Of a stretch of DNA of 64,000 bases, positions 1-6,840 are shown one piece after another; the first letter of the stretch is position 1; every line of letters starts with the position of its first letter. A program made the position numbers and the translations under genes. Origin of the DNA: Njordibacter sp905182035 (GTDB lineage: Bacteria; Pseudomonadota; Gammaproteobacteria; Pseudomonadales; Balneatricaceae); assembly GCF_047730075.1 (NCBI RefSeq), contig NZ_CP159831.1, forward strand, positions 1,488,001 through 1,552,000. Direction: 5' to 3'. The notes beneath the pieces are model-generated. The model searched no databases and was not told the DNA's origin. It saw nothing but the letters and a program-made list of their open reading frames with translations.

Positions 1-768
1 GGCGTTGAGTGGCAGGCTGGTTCTGCCGAAGCTGACAAAGTTATTAAGTTTTTACAAGAAGAAATGGGTGTCACCAAAATTCGTTTTGACCAAATGTGTG
101 GCATTGGCATCAAACCTGTATCAGAAGAGGGAACTAAACGATTAGTTCGTAAAGCTATCCAGTACACTATTGATAATGATCGTGATTCTTTAACCTTGGT
201 TCACAAGGGCAACATCATGAAGTTTACTGAAGGTGCCTTTAAAGAATGGGGTTATGAAATTGCCCAGCAAGAATTTGGCGCAACAACTATAGGCGCAGGA
301 CCTTGGTGCGAAATGACCAATCCAAATACCGGTAAAAACATTATCATCAAAGACGTTATTGCCGACGCCATGCTACAACAAATTCTTTTACGTCCGGAAG
401 AATATGACGTCATCGCTACATTGAACTTGAATGGTGACTACTTATCCGATGCCCTAGCAGCAGAGGTAGGTGGCATTGGCATAGCCCCAGGAGCTAATCT
501 CAGTGATGATATTGCCATTTTTGAAGCTACCCATGGTACTGCTCCTAAGTATGCAGGCCAAAACAAGGTAAACCCTGGTTCTATTATTTTATCGGCCGAG
601 ATGATGTTACGTCATTTAGGCTGGCTTGAAGCGGCGGACTTGATTGTCTCTGGCACCGAGGGTGCGATTAATGCCAAAACTGTAACTTATGACTTTGAAC
701 GTCAAATGGACGATGCTACTTTACTGTCTTGCTCTGAATTTGGTGACGCTATTATTGCAAACATGTAG
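1..768 (+). CDS. icd: Isocitrate dehydrogenase (NADP+), 5' end cut off by the window
   Basis: This is the C-terminal part of the TCA-cycle enzyme that oxidatively decarboxylates isocitrate to 2-oxoglutarate with NADP+. The reading frame is open from base 1, so the start lies upstream. Visible family hallmarks are the dinucleotide and substrate region around IATLNLNGDYLSDALAAEVGG, the ATHGTAPKYAG segment and the C-terminal AKTVTYDFERQMD...CSEFGDAII block, which closely matches the E. coli-type homodimeric Icd. A hairpin with a T-tract follows the stop. The neighbour cspD is convergent, and icd next to cspD/clpS/clpA is a common gammaproteobacterial order. The identification is firm; only the N-terminus is missing. 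Confidence 0.97.
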   Translation, partial: GVEWQAGSAEADKVIKFLQEEMGVTKIRFDQMCGIGIKPVSEEGTKRLVRKAIQYTIDNDRDSLTLVHKGNIMKFTEGAFKEWGYEIAQQEFGATTIGAGPWCEMTNPNTGKNIIIKDVIADAMLQQILLRPEEYDVIATLNLNGDYLSDALAAEVGGIGIAPGANLSDDIAIFEATHGTAPKYAGQNKVNPGSIILSAEMMLRHLGWLEAADLIVSGTEGAINAKTVTYDFERQMDDATLLSCSEFGDAIIANM

Positions 769-782
769 TTCTAGGGTTGTTC

Positions 783-814
783 AAAAAAAAGACCAGCCCA
801 GGCTGGTTTTTTTT
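783..814. terminator. Bidirectional rho-independent terminator between icd and cspD
   Basis: A perfect ACCAGCC/GGCTGGT stem with a two-base centre is flanked by an A-run on the left and a T-run on the right. It can therefore end transcription of icd (+) and of cspD (-). Confidence 0.85.
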
Positions 815-835
815 GGGGCCACACATCTATTGAAG

Positions 836-1063
836 TTATTGGGGTGGTTCTAAACTTGACTTTAGTATAATATTTGATGCTTGCGGCCCATTGGGGCCAT
901 CTGTAAGTTCAAAATCAACATCTTGCCCCGCTCTTAAAGTTCTATACCCATCACTTTGAATGGCAGAATAATGGGCGAATAAATCCTGACTTTCATTGTC
1001 GTTTGGAACGATAAAGCCATAACCCTTTACGTTATTAAACCATTTCACCTTGCCTGCTTGCAT
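836..1063 (-). CDS. cspD: Cold-shock-domain protein CspD
   Basis: A single cold-shock domain of about 75 residues that binds single-stranded nucleic acid. It has GKVKWFN at the N-terminus, the RNP1-type KGYGFI and the RNP2-type DLFAHYSAI. The IQSDGYRTLRAGQ stretch is typical of CspD, the stationary-phase replication inhibitor, rather than CspA. The ATG at 1063 was chosen because AGAGGG lies about 6 bases upstream; the longer frame (to 1081) adds six non-family residues. It is divergent from clpS, as in E. coli, where cspD and clpSA share an intergenic region. Confidence 0.9.
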   Translation of the reverse strand: MQAGKVKWFNNVKGYGFIVPNDNESQDLFAHYSAIQSDGYRTLRAGQDVDFELTDGPNGPQASNIILKSSLEPPQ

Positions 1064-1243
1064 ACCATTTACCCTCTGCATTGCTTAACTTAAAAAGAAG
1101 GCCCCGTAATACTTGACCAACAGCTCTTCCAATGACTCTGTAATAATATTAGCAGTAGTTTTTAATTCTGCTCTGGAAAAATGCAGACATAGGCCCAATA
1201 GTAACGTTATGATGAAAACAATATTTAAATCCAGAGTGTACTA

Positions 1244-1639
1244 ATGCCCATCCTTTCTACTCGCCACCGCTGTTATGCTGACAATCCAAGCGACAATCCT
1301 ACGTTGATGAGTCAGGACGACCAAAATACGCCAGATGACAACCACGATTTGCAGGTTATTGAGCAAACTCGCCCTAAGGTGGCCCAACCGTCGTTATACC
1401 AAGCTGTATTGTTAAATGATGATTACACACCTATGGAATTTGTCATTGAAGTTTTGGCACGTTTCTTTAACCATAACGAAGAACAAGCAACACAAATTAT
1501 GTTGGCGGTTCATACGCAGGGCAAAGGTGTATGTGGTACCTATACTAAAGACGTGGCCGAAACCAAAGCTATGCAGGTAAACCAATTTTCTCGTCAACAC
1601 AAACACCCATTACTATGTGAAGTTGAATCAGCTTCTTAG
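1244..1639 (+). CDS. clpS: ATP-dependent Clp protease adaptor ClpS
   Basis: ClpS delivers N-degron substrates (N-terminal Leu, Phe, Tyr, Trp) to ClpAP. The conserved core is visible: LLNDDYTPMEFVIEVL, which forms the N-end residue pocket, then MLAVHTQGKGVCG, DVAETKAMQVNQFSR and the C-terminal HPLLCEVE. The frame encodes 131 residues, longer than the usual 105-120. An internal ATG at 1307 would give 110 residues and may be the true start; neither start has a strong ribosome site. It lies 12 bases upstream of clpA and is surely co-transcribed with it. Confidence 0.95.
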   Translation: MPILSTRHRCYADNPSDNPTLMSQDDQNTPDDNHDLQVIEQTRPKVAQPSLYQAVLLNDDYTPMEFVIEVLARFFNHNEEQATQIMLAVHTQGKGVCGTYTKDVAETKAMQVNQFSRQHKHPLLCEVESAS

Positions 1640-1651
1640 AGGAAAGAGATA

Positions 1652-3913
1652 ATGTTAGACAACGATTTAGAACGAAGCTTAAGCGAAGCCTATAAACACT
1701 CCAGCTGGAAGCGGCATGAGTTTATGACTGTAGAACATTTACTGCTGTCATTGCTCAATAATCCATCCAGTATAGAAGTACTTCAAGCCTGTGGTGTTGT
1801 ACTGGATGACTTACGCCTGCCCCTCGAAAAGTTCATTAATGACACCACTCCTTCGGTAGCCGAGTCCCATGACAATTATGAAGTACAGCCCACTCTTGGT
1901 TTTCAGAGGGTATTACAACGGGCGGTATTCCACGTACAATCTTCCGGCAAAGGCGAGGTAACTGGAGCCAATGTGCTGGTCGCCATTTTTAGTGAAACTG
2001 AAAGTCAGTCAGCATATTTACTTGATTTGTTAGACGTTGAGAGGGTAGACATCGTCAATTATTTATCCCATGGTGTCAGTAGAACAGAAATGGAAGGTGC
2101 GGAAAAAGCCATAGAAGGCGAAGGTGAAGAAGCGAGTCATCTAGTTAAATACACTACGGATTTGAACGCTGAAGCTCGTAACGGCCATATTGACCCGCTG
2201 ATAGGCCGTGGCAAAGAGCTAGAACGACTAGTGCAAGTATTATCTCGTCGCCGAAAAAACAACCCTCTATTAGTTGGCGACGCCGGTGTTGGTAAAACAG
2301 CCATTGCTGAAGGGTTAGCCTATCAAATTGAGCAAGGTAATGTGCCTCAGGTGATTGCTTCGTCAACAGTATACTCACTTGATATGGGTTCCTTGTTAGC
2401 GGGCACCAAGTACCGTGGCGATTTTGAAAAACGCCTAAAAGGTTTGTTGGCTGATATTGAAAAAACGCCCAACGCGATCCTTTTTATTGATGAAATCCAC
2501 ACCATCATTGGTGCAGGTGCTGCATCAGGCGGGTCGATGGATGCATCCAACCTATTAAAACCAGTGCTGAGCTCAGGTAAGTTACGCTGTATTGGCTCGA
2601 CAACCTTCACAGAATTTCGTGGTATTTTTGAAAAAGACCACGCTCTGGCCCGTCGATTTCAAAAAATTGATGTGGATGAACCTAACATTGCTGACACTCA
2701 AGCCATTTTGCGAGGCCTCATTTCCCGTTATGAAAGCCACCACCAACTTGAATATACACCTGCTGCAATAGATGCCGCTGCGGAACTTGCTGATCGCTAC
2801 ATTACTGATAAAAAGATGCCCGACAAGGCCATAGATGTAATTGATGAGGCCGGTGCGTACCAGCAGCTATTCCCGAAAGCAGAACGTAAGTCGTTTATTG
2901 ATGTGACTGAAATTGAGGCTGTGGTGGCTAAAATAGCCCGCATACCGCCGAAAAGCATATCAGCAACAGATCGGGAGCAGTTACATTCCCTTGAACAAAA
3001 TCTTAAGCTAGTGGTGTTTGGCCAAGATACAGCCATCGATACTTTAGCTAATGCTATTAAATTAGCAAGGGCAGGGCTTAATGCACCCCATAAACCCGTA
3101 GGTAGTTTTTTGTTTTCTGGCCCTACAGGGGTAGGTAAAACCGAAGTAACCCAACAGTTAGCGCGCGTTATGGGTATTGAGCTTGTACGTTTTGATATGT
3201 CGGAATACATGGAGCGCCACACGGTGTCTCGCTTAATTGGTGCCCCTCCAGGCTATGTAGGCTTTGACCAAGGTGGTCTACTGACTGAAGCTATAACACA
3301 AACCCCACACTGCGTGCTGTTATTGGATGAGGTGGAAAAAGCTCACCCAGAAGTCTTTAATATATTACTTCAAGTGATGGATAATGGCACTTTGACGGAT
3401 AACAACGGCCGCAAAACTGACTTCCGTAATGTTATTTTAGTTATGACTACCAATGCGGGTGCTGAACAAATGAGCCGCAGCTCTATTGGTTTTACTAAAC
3501 AGGATCATAGTTCCGACGGAATGGGAGCTATCAAGCGTTTATTTAGCCCAGAGTTTCGTAACCGCCTTGATGACATCATTCAATTCGGTGCTTTATCAGA
3601 AGACGTTATTTTGGGTGTTGTTGATAAGTTTCTGGTGGAGTTACAAGTACAACTGGAGGATAAACAAGTACACCTGCAGGTGAGTGAAGACGCTCGTATG
3701 TGGCTCGCAGAGAAGGGTTATGACCGGGAAATGGGCGCCAGACCTATGGCACGCCTTATCCAACAAGAGTTGAAAAAACCAATGGCAGAGCTACTGCTGT
3801 TTGGAGATCTTGCAGCTGCTGGTGGTAAGCTATTAGTGGATTTAAAACAAGATAAAATCACCTTAAAGAGTAAACCCAGCAAGCGCAAAATTAAGCTGTT
3901 AGATCCAGCTTAA
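1652..3913 (+). CDS. clpA: ATP-dependent Clp protease ATP-binding subunit ClpA
   Basis: A Hsp100/AAA+ unfoldase that feeds proteins into ClpP. The order is an N-terminal Clp repeat domain (about residues 1-145, the ClpS docking site), AAA module 1 with Walker A GDAGVGKT and Walker B ILFIDEIH, AAA module 2 with GPTGVGKT and VLLLDEVEKAH, and a ClpP-docking loop in the second module (SIGF). The length of 753 is normal for ClpA, and there is no ClpB-type middle coiled coil. GAGGAAAGAG precedes the ATG. It forms an operon with clpS; its partner clpP lies 25 kb away at 28.3 kb. Confidence 0.97.
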   Translation: MLDNDLERSLSEAYKHSSWKRHEFMTVEHLLLSLLNNPSSIEVLQACGVVLDDLRLPLEKFINDTTPSVAESHDNYEVQPTLGFQRVLQRAVFHVQSSGKGEVTGANVLVAIFSETESQSAYLLDLLDVERVDIVNYLSHGVSRTEMEGAEKAIEGEGEEASHLVKYTTDLNAEARNGHIDPLIGRGKELERLVQVLSRRRKNNPLLVGDAGVGKTAIAEGLAYQIEQGNVPQVIASSTVYSLDMGSLLAGTKYRGDFEKRLKGLLADIEKTPNAILFIDEIHTIIGAGAASGGSMDASNLLKPVLSSGKLRCIGSTTFTEFRGIFEKDHALARRFQKIDVDEPNIADTQAILRGLISRYESHHQLEYTPAAIDAAAELADRYITDKKMPDKAIDVIDEAGAYQQLFPKAERKSFIDVTEIEAVVAKIARIPPKSISATDREQLHSLEQNLKLVVFGQDTAIDTLANAIKLARAGLNAPHKPVGSFLFSGPTGVGKTEVTQQLARVMGIELVRFDMSEYMERHTVSRLIGAPPGYVGFDQGGLLTEAITQTPHCVLLLDEVEKAHPEVFNILLQVMDNGTLTDNNGRKTDFRNVILVMTTNAGAEQMSRSSIGFTKQDHSSDGMGAIKRLFSPEFRNRLDDIIQFGALSEDVILGVVDKFLVELQVQLEDKQVHLQVSEDARMWLAEKGYDREMGARPMARLIQQELKKPMAELLLFGDLAAAGGKLLVDLKQDKITLKSKPSKRKIKLLDPA

Positions 3914-3916
3914 ACC

Positions 3917-3947
3917 AAAAAGAGCACCTTAAGGTGCTCTTTTTTTC
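3917..3947. terminator. Bidirectional terminator between clpA and infA
   Basis: A 10-bp perfect stem (AGAGCACCTT/AAGGTGCTCT) is flanked by A-rich sequence and a seven-T run. It lies between two convergent genes. Confidence 0.88.
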
Positions 3948-3973
3948 CTAAACCAATCAAGTTAACGGTTAGA

Positions 3974-4192
3974 TTAACGAGCGCGGTAGGTAATACGACC
4001 CTTAGTTAGATCGTATGGCGTTAATTCTACTTTAACCTTGTCACCAGTCAAAATGCGAATATAGTGTTTGCGCATCTTTCCAGAGATATGGGCGATGACC
4101 ACGTGGCCGTTTTCCAATTCAACGCGGAACATTGTGTTAGGTAAGGTATCAATAATGGTACCTTCCATTTCAATCTGGTCTTCTTTAGCCAT
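3974..4192 (-). CDS. infA: Translation initiation factor IF-1
   Basis: A 72-residue OB-fold protein that binds the 30S A site during initiation. The sequence MAKEDQIEMEGTIIDTLPN...ISGKMRKHYIRILTGDKV...YDLTKGRITYR is essentially the family consensus. The open frame extends further upstream to 4285, but the ATG at 4192 has GAGG about 7 bases before it and gives the exact family length, so the longer start was rejected. infA next to aat and clpA is a classic arrangement. Confidence 0.97.
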   Translation of the reverse strand: MAKEDQIEMEGTIIDTLPNTMFRVELENGHVVIAHISGKMRKHYIRILTGDKVKVELTPYDLTKGRITYRAR

Positions 4193-4289
4193 TAAAGCCT
4201 CAAGGGTTATTACAAAATTTATGCTATTTACAGTGCGCAAGATTATGCCGCAATGGGGTGTAAAAAGCGAGTAAAAGACCAACATATGC

Positions 4290-4991
4290 CTAGGACACCG
4301 TTAACGTCTGCCAAATTAAGTCTTCAAACACCTGCAAAGGTTGATATTCAGCTTTGTAGGCCATTTTTTGGCAGTCCTTTATCCAATAACCAAGGTAAAC
4401 AAAGTCCATTGCTTGGGATTGAGCCCAGCGTATCTGCCAAAGCACTGCAAGACGCCCTAGGCTTCGTATTTCATAAGCAGGATCAAAGAAGGTATAAATG
4501 GCTGACACGCCTTTAGGTAGTAGATCAACTACGGCAACCGCCAACAACTTTTGTTCTAACCTAAAACATACGAAACGCGTTTGGCTCGTTGGAGGAGCCT
4601 GACATAGGAAATTTTCAAACTGTTCCAGCGATGGTGGATACATATCACCATCGCTGTGACGCTGAATGATATAGTTTGCGTACAAATTGTAAATTTCATC
4701 CGCACAGGAAGGCAGTTCAAAGCTGACTTGAAGGTCTTTATTACGAGTAAGCACCCGTTTCTGGCTTTTACTCACATTAAATCCAGCAACGGGTACGCGG
4801 ACTGACTTACATTCACCACAACCTTCGCACCAAGGCCGGTATATGTGTTCACCACTGCGCCTGAAACCCATGTCTGTAAGTTGCATATAGGTCGATTCGT
4901 CCAAAGGCTGGTCTGGACTCAAAAATATCGACTTTGCTTGCCGATTATCTAGGTAACTGCAACTATGCTCTGGTGTTGGATAAAATACCAA
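4290..4991 (-). CDS. bpt: Aspartate/glutamate leucyltransferase Bpt
   Basis: Bpt transfers Leu from Leu-tRNA to proteins with N-terminal Asp or Glu, turning secondary destabilising residues into ClpS-recognised ones. The ATE/Bpt signatures are present: N-terminal HSCSYL, YRPWCEGCGECKSVRVPV with paired cysteines, and the C-terminal GYWIKDCQKMAYKAEYQP motif. The only start codon in a sensible place is TTG at 4991, without a clear ribosome site. The true N-terminus may be a few residues longer, since homologues carry a short extra leader. It lies between aat and infA in the same direction. Confidence 0.93.
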   Translation of the reverse strand: MVFYPTPEHSCSYLDNRQAKSIFLSPDQPLDESTYMQLTDMGFRRSGEHIYRPWCEGCGECKSVRVPVAGFNVSKSQKRVLTRNKDLQVSFELPSCADEIYNLYANYIIQRHSDGDMYPPSLEQFENFLCQAPPTSQTRFVCFRLEQKLLAVAVVDLLPKGVSAIYTFFDPAYEIRSLGRLAVLWQIRWAQSQAMDFVYLGYWIKDCQKMAYKAEYQPLQVFEDLIWQTLTVS

Positions 4992-5055
4992 AGTATTAAT
5001 ATCAATCGATGAAGAAATGAAAAGTCACCACTTTAGTCAGTGTAGGCGAGGGCGT

Positions 5056-5763
5056 TTAACACGACTTTACCACCAGACCCCATCTACTATCCACTCCATA
5101 AGATAGATTCTTCTCTAGGCTTATTTGAAATTCTGGCATTGGTATCTCTGTGGCGCCGAGGCTGGCCAAGTGTGAGGTAAACATTTGGCAATCTATAAGT
5201 ACGAAACCCCATTGTGACAAATGCTGAGCAAGGTGAATAAAGGCTAGTTTAGATGCATTATCTGTTCGACTAAACATTGATTCACCAAAGAACACACATC
5301 CTAGAGCCACACCGTACAATCCGCCCACTAACTCACCACCATCCCATACCTCGACACTATGAGCATAGCCACCTCGATATAATTGAGTATAAGCGCATTG
5401 CATGTCTGCAGTAATCCAGCTTTCTGTGGAGCACTTGTCTGTTCGTGGGGCAGAACCACAGGCATGTACCACGCGCTCAAAAGCATGATCGAAGGTTACT
5501 ACAAGCGCTGTCTTACGGATAAACTTAGCCATGCTTCTAGATACATGAACCTGGTCCGGAGCAACCACCATACGAGGACTTGGGGCCCACCAAAGAATAG
5601 GATCTTGTTCAGAAAACCAAGGAAAAATGCCTTGTTGATAGGCGTATAACAATCTAGGCACAGATAAGTCACCGCCTACTGCTAATAACCCTTGAGGATC
5701 GTCAAGGGCTTCAGAGACTGGTGGAAACCAACAATCATCCACATCTAGCTGATAAACCGGCAT
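5056..5763 (-). CDS. aat: Leucyl/phenylalanyl-tRNA--protein transferase Aat
   Basis: Aat adds Leu or Phe to proteins with N-terminal Arg or Lys, the other tagging branch of the bacterial N-degron pathway. Family blocks are FPPVSEALDDPQGLLAVGGDLS, GIFPWFSEQDPILWWAPSPRMV, SVEVWDGGELVGGLYGVALGCVFFGESMFS and LIDCQMFTSHLASLGA. The length of 235 is typical. It probably shares a transcript with bpt and the preceding CheW-like gene (22 bp gap). Confidence 0.96.
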   Translation of the reverse strand: MPVYQLDVDDCWFPPVSEALDDPQGLLAVGGDLSVPRLLYAYQQGIFPWFSEQDPILWWAPSPRMVVAPDQVHVSRSMAKFIRKTALVVTFDHAFERVVHACGSAPRTDKCSTESWITADMQCAYTQLYRGGYAHSVEVWDGGELVGGLYGVALGCVFFGESMFSRTDNASKLAFIHLAQHLSQWGFVLIDCQMFTSHLASLGATEIPMPEFQISLEKNLSYGVDSRWGLVVKSC

Positions 5764-5785
5764 AAGTTAACAACCTACTAAGTGG

Positions 5786-6631
5786 TTAATGTTCTATCAA
5801 GTAAGCTAGGCGAGTAGCAGATAACACAAGGCTATCTTTTTCGTCAGTTTCCGAGTTGTGAACATAACCATAAATAGGGTCTGGGTATGCCTCTGCGGAT
5901 AAATCATCAGGATCACGCATTTGCGTGAACTGGTGATCTTCGTAAGAAACGATGTCATCCATGCTGTCTAGTACCAAAGCGAACCAGGGGGTCACACCGT
6001 CACGTGTCATGTAAAGCACCACCGGATGAACTGCTGACTGTAGCTGGGATTTAGTGTAGCTAAACAACCGCATTAATTCACTGATACGCCCCCTTTTAGC
6101 AACTGAAAGTTGCTTTAGAGCTTCTTCCGTACCGGCGCTTGAGGCTAGCTCTAACAAGGTATCAGCCTGGTTATGAAATTCAGTATGGGGTTCTTCAAAA
6201 CGTGCCAGCAGCGTCTTAGTGGCATCATCTGCAGTATTTTGCTTATGCTGCAACCAGTGGCCAAACTCACACAACTCAGGGTCACGTTGATCTTTAAACA
6301 CGATATCGTTAGTAATACTTTGTTCTAATTCGTTCAACCAAGCAACATGAGATTCTTCACCTTCGTTTAAACTATCAATGGTTGCCTCTAAGTCAGTGCG
6401 GTTTGAATCACGGCCCAAAAGGGTAGAGCACTCATAAGTATTTACCGGTTTATTGCGGTAATACAAATAACCCAAGAAAGAGTGCTGGTGGTTTTTAGAC
6501 GCCTCAATCTTGCCAAAATCGTCAGTGATAGACAATATACTTGAGATATTAATTGCAAAGCGAGTATGGCCTAACAAAAAGGTCAATATACGGTTAGAGC
6601 GTTCAGTCGTATGGGCTGTTGCTGTCGTCAT
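5786..6631 (-). CDS. CheW-like protein with an inserted CZB zinc-binding domain
   Basis: A soluble protein of 281 residues. Residues 14-75 look like the first half of a CheW domain (ILTFLLGHTRFAINISSILSI, FLGYLYYRNKPVNTYE). Residues about 90-190 match the chemoreceptor zinc-binding (CZB) pattern, with H95, the C-x-F-G-x-W motif at C121, and H149 and H153 in place as zinc ligands. Residues about 205-281 resume a CheW-like fold (VVLYMTRDG-PWFALVLDSMDDIV, DSLVLSATRLAYLI). CZB domains sense zinc or hypochlorous acid in chemoreceptors and cyclases; CheW couples receptors to CheA. No chemotaxis gene is nearby, so the partner is unknown. The domain assignment is inferred from motifs. Confidence 0.75.
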   Translation of the reverse strand: MTTATAHTTERSNRILTFLLGHTRFAINISSILSITDDFGKIEASKNHQHSFLGYLYYRNKPVNTYECSTLLGRDSNRTDLEATIDSLNEGEESHVAWLNELEQSITNDIVFKDQRDPELCEFGHWLQHKQNTADDATKTLLARFEEPHTEFHNQADTLLELASSAGTEEALKQLSVAKRGRISELMRLFSYTKSQLQSAVHPVVLYMTRDGVTPWFALVLDSMDDIVSYEDHQFTQMRDPDDLSAEAYPDPIYGYVHNSETDEKDSLVLSATRLAYLIEH

Positions 6632-6840
6632 AATATAGTGCCATAGCTTAAAGTGAGGTTAAGTATATTACGCCTAAGGCTCATTGAAAACGCGCCAATT
6701 GAAATTATTTACATATGCCGGTAACAGAATGTAACTCTATGGCGTTTTAACTAGGTAATCATTAAGCTTGGTTCAATTATCAGGATTGCGTATCATAGGT
6801 TAAGTTTACTCAATTAGACACACGGACAAGGAAAACATTA

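Noticed and set aside
4193..4285. N-terminal extension of infA
   Set aside because: The extended sequence is not IF-1-like, and the ATG at 4192 has a good ribosome site and gives the exact family length.
4253..4516. Plus-strand frame over the bpt 3' end
   Set aside because: Antisense shadow of bpt; no ribosome site or family signature.
6632..6840. LexA box before ftsK, as in E. coli
   Set aside because: No CTGT-N8-ACAG match in the interval.
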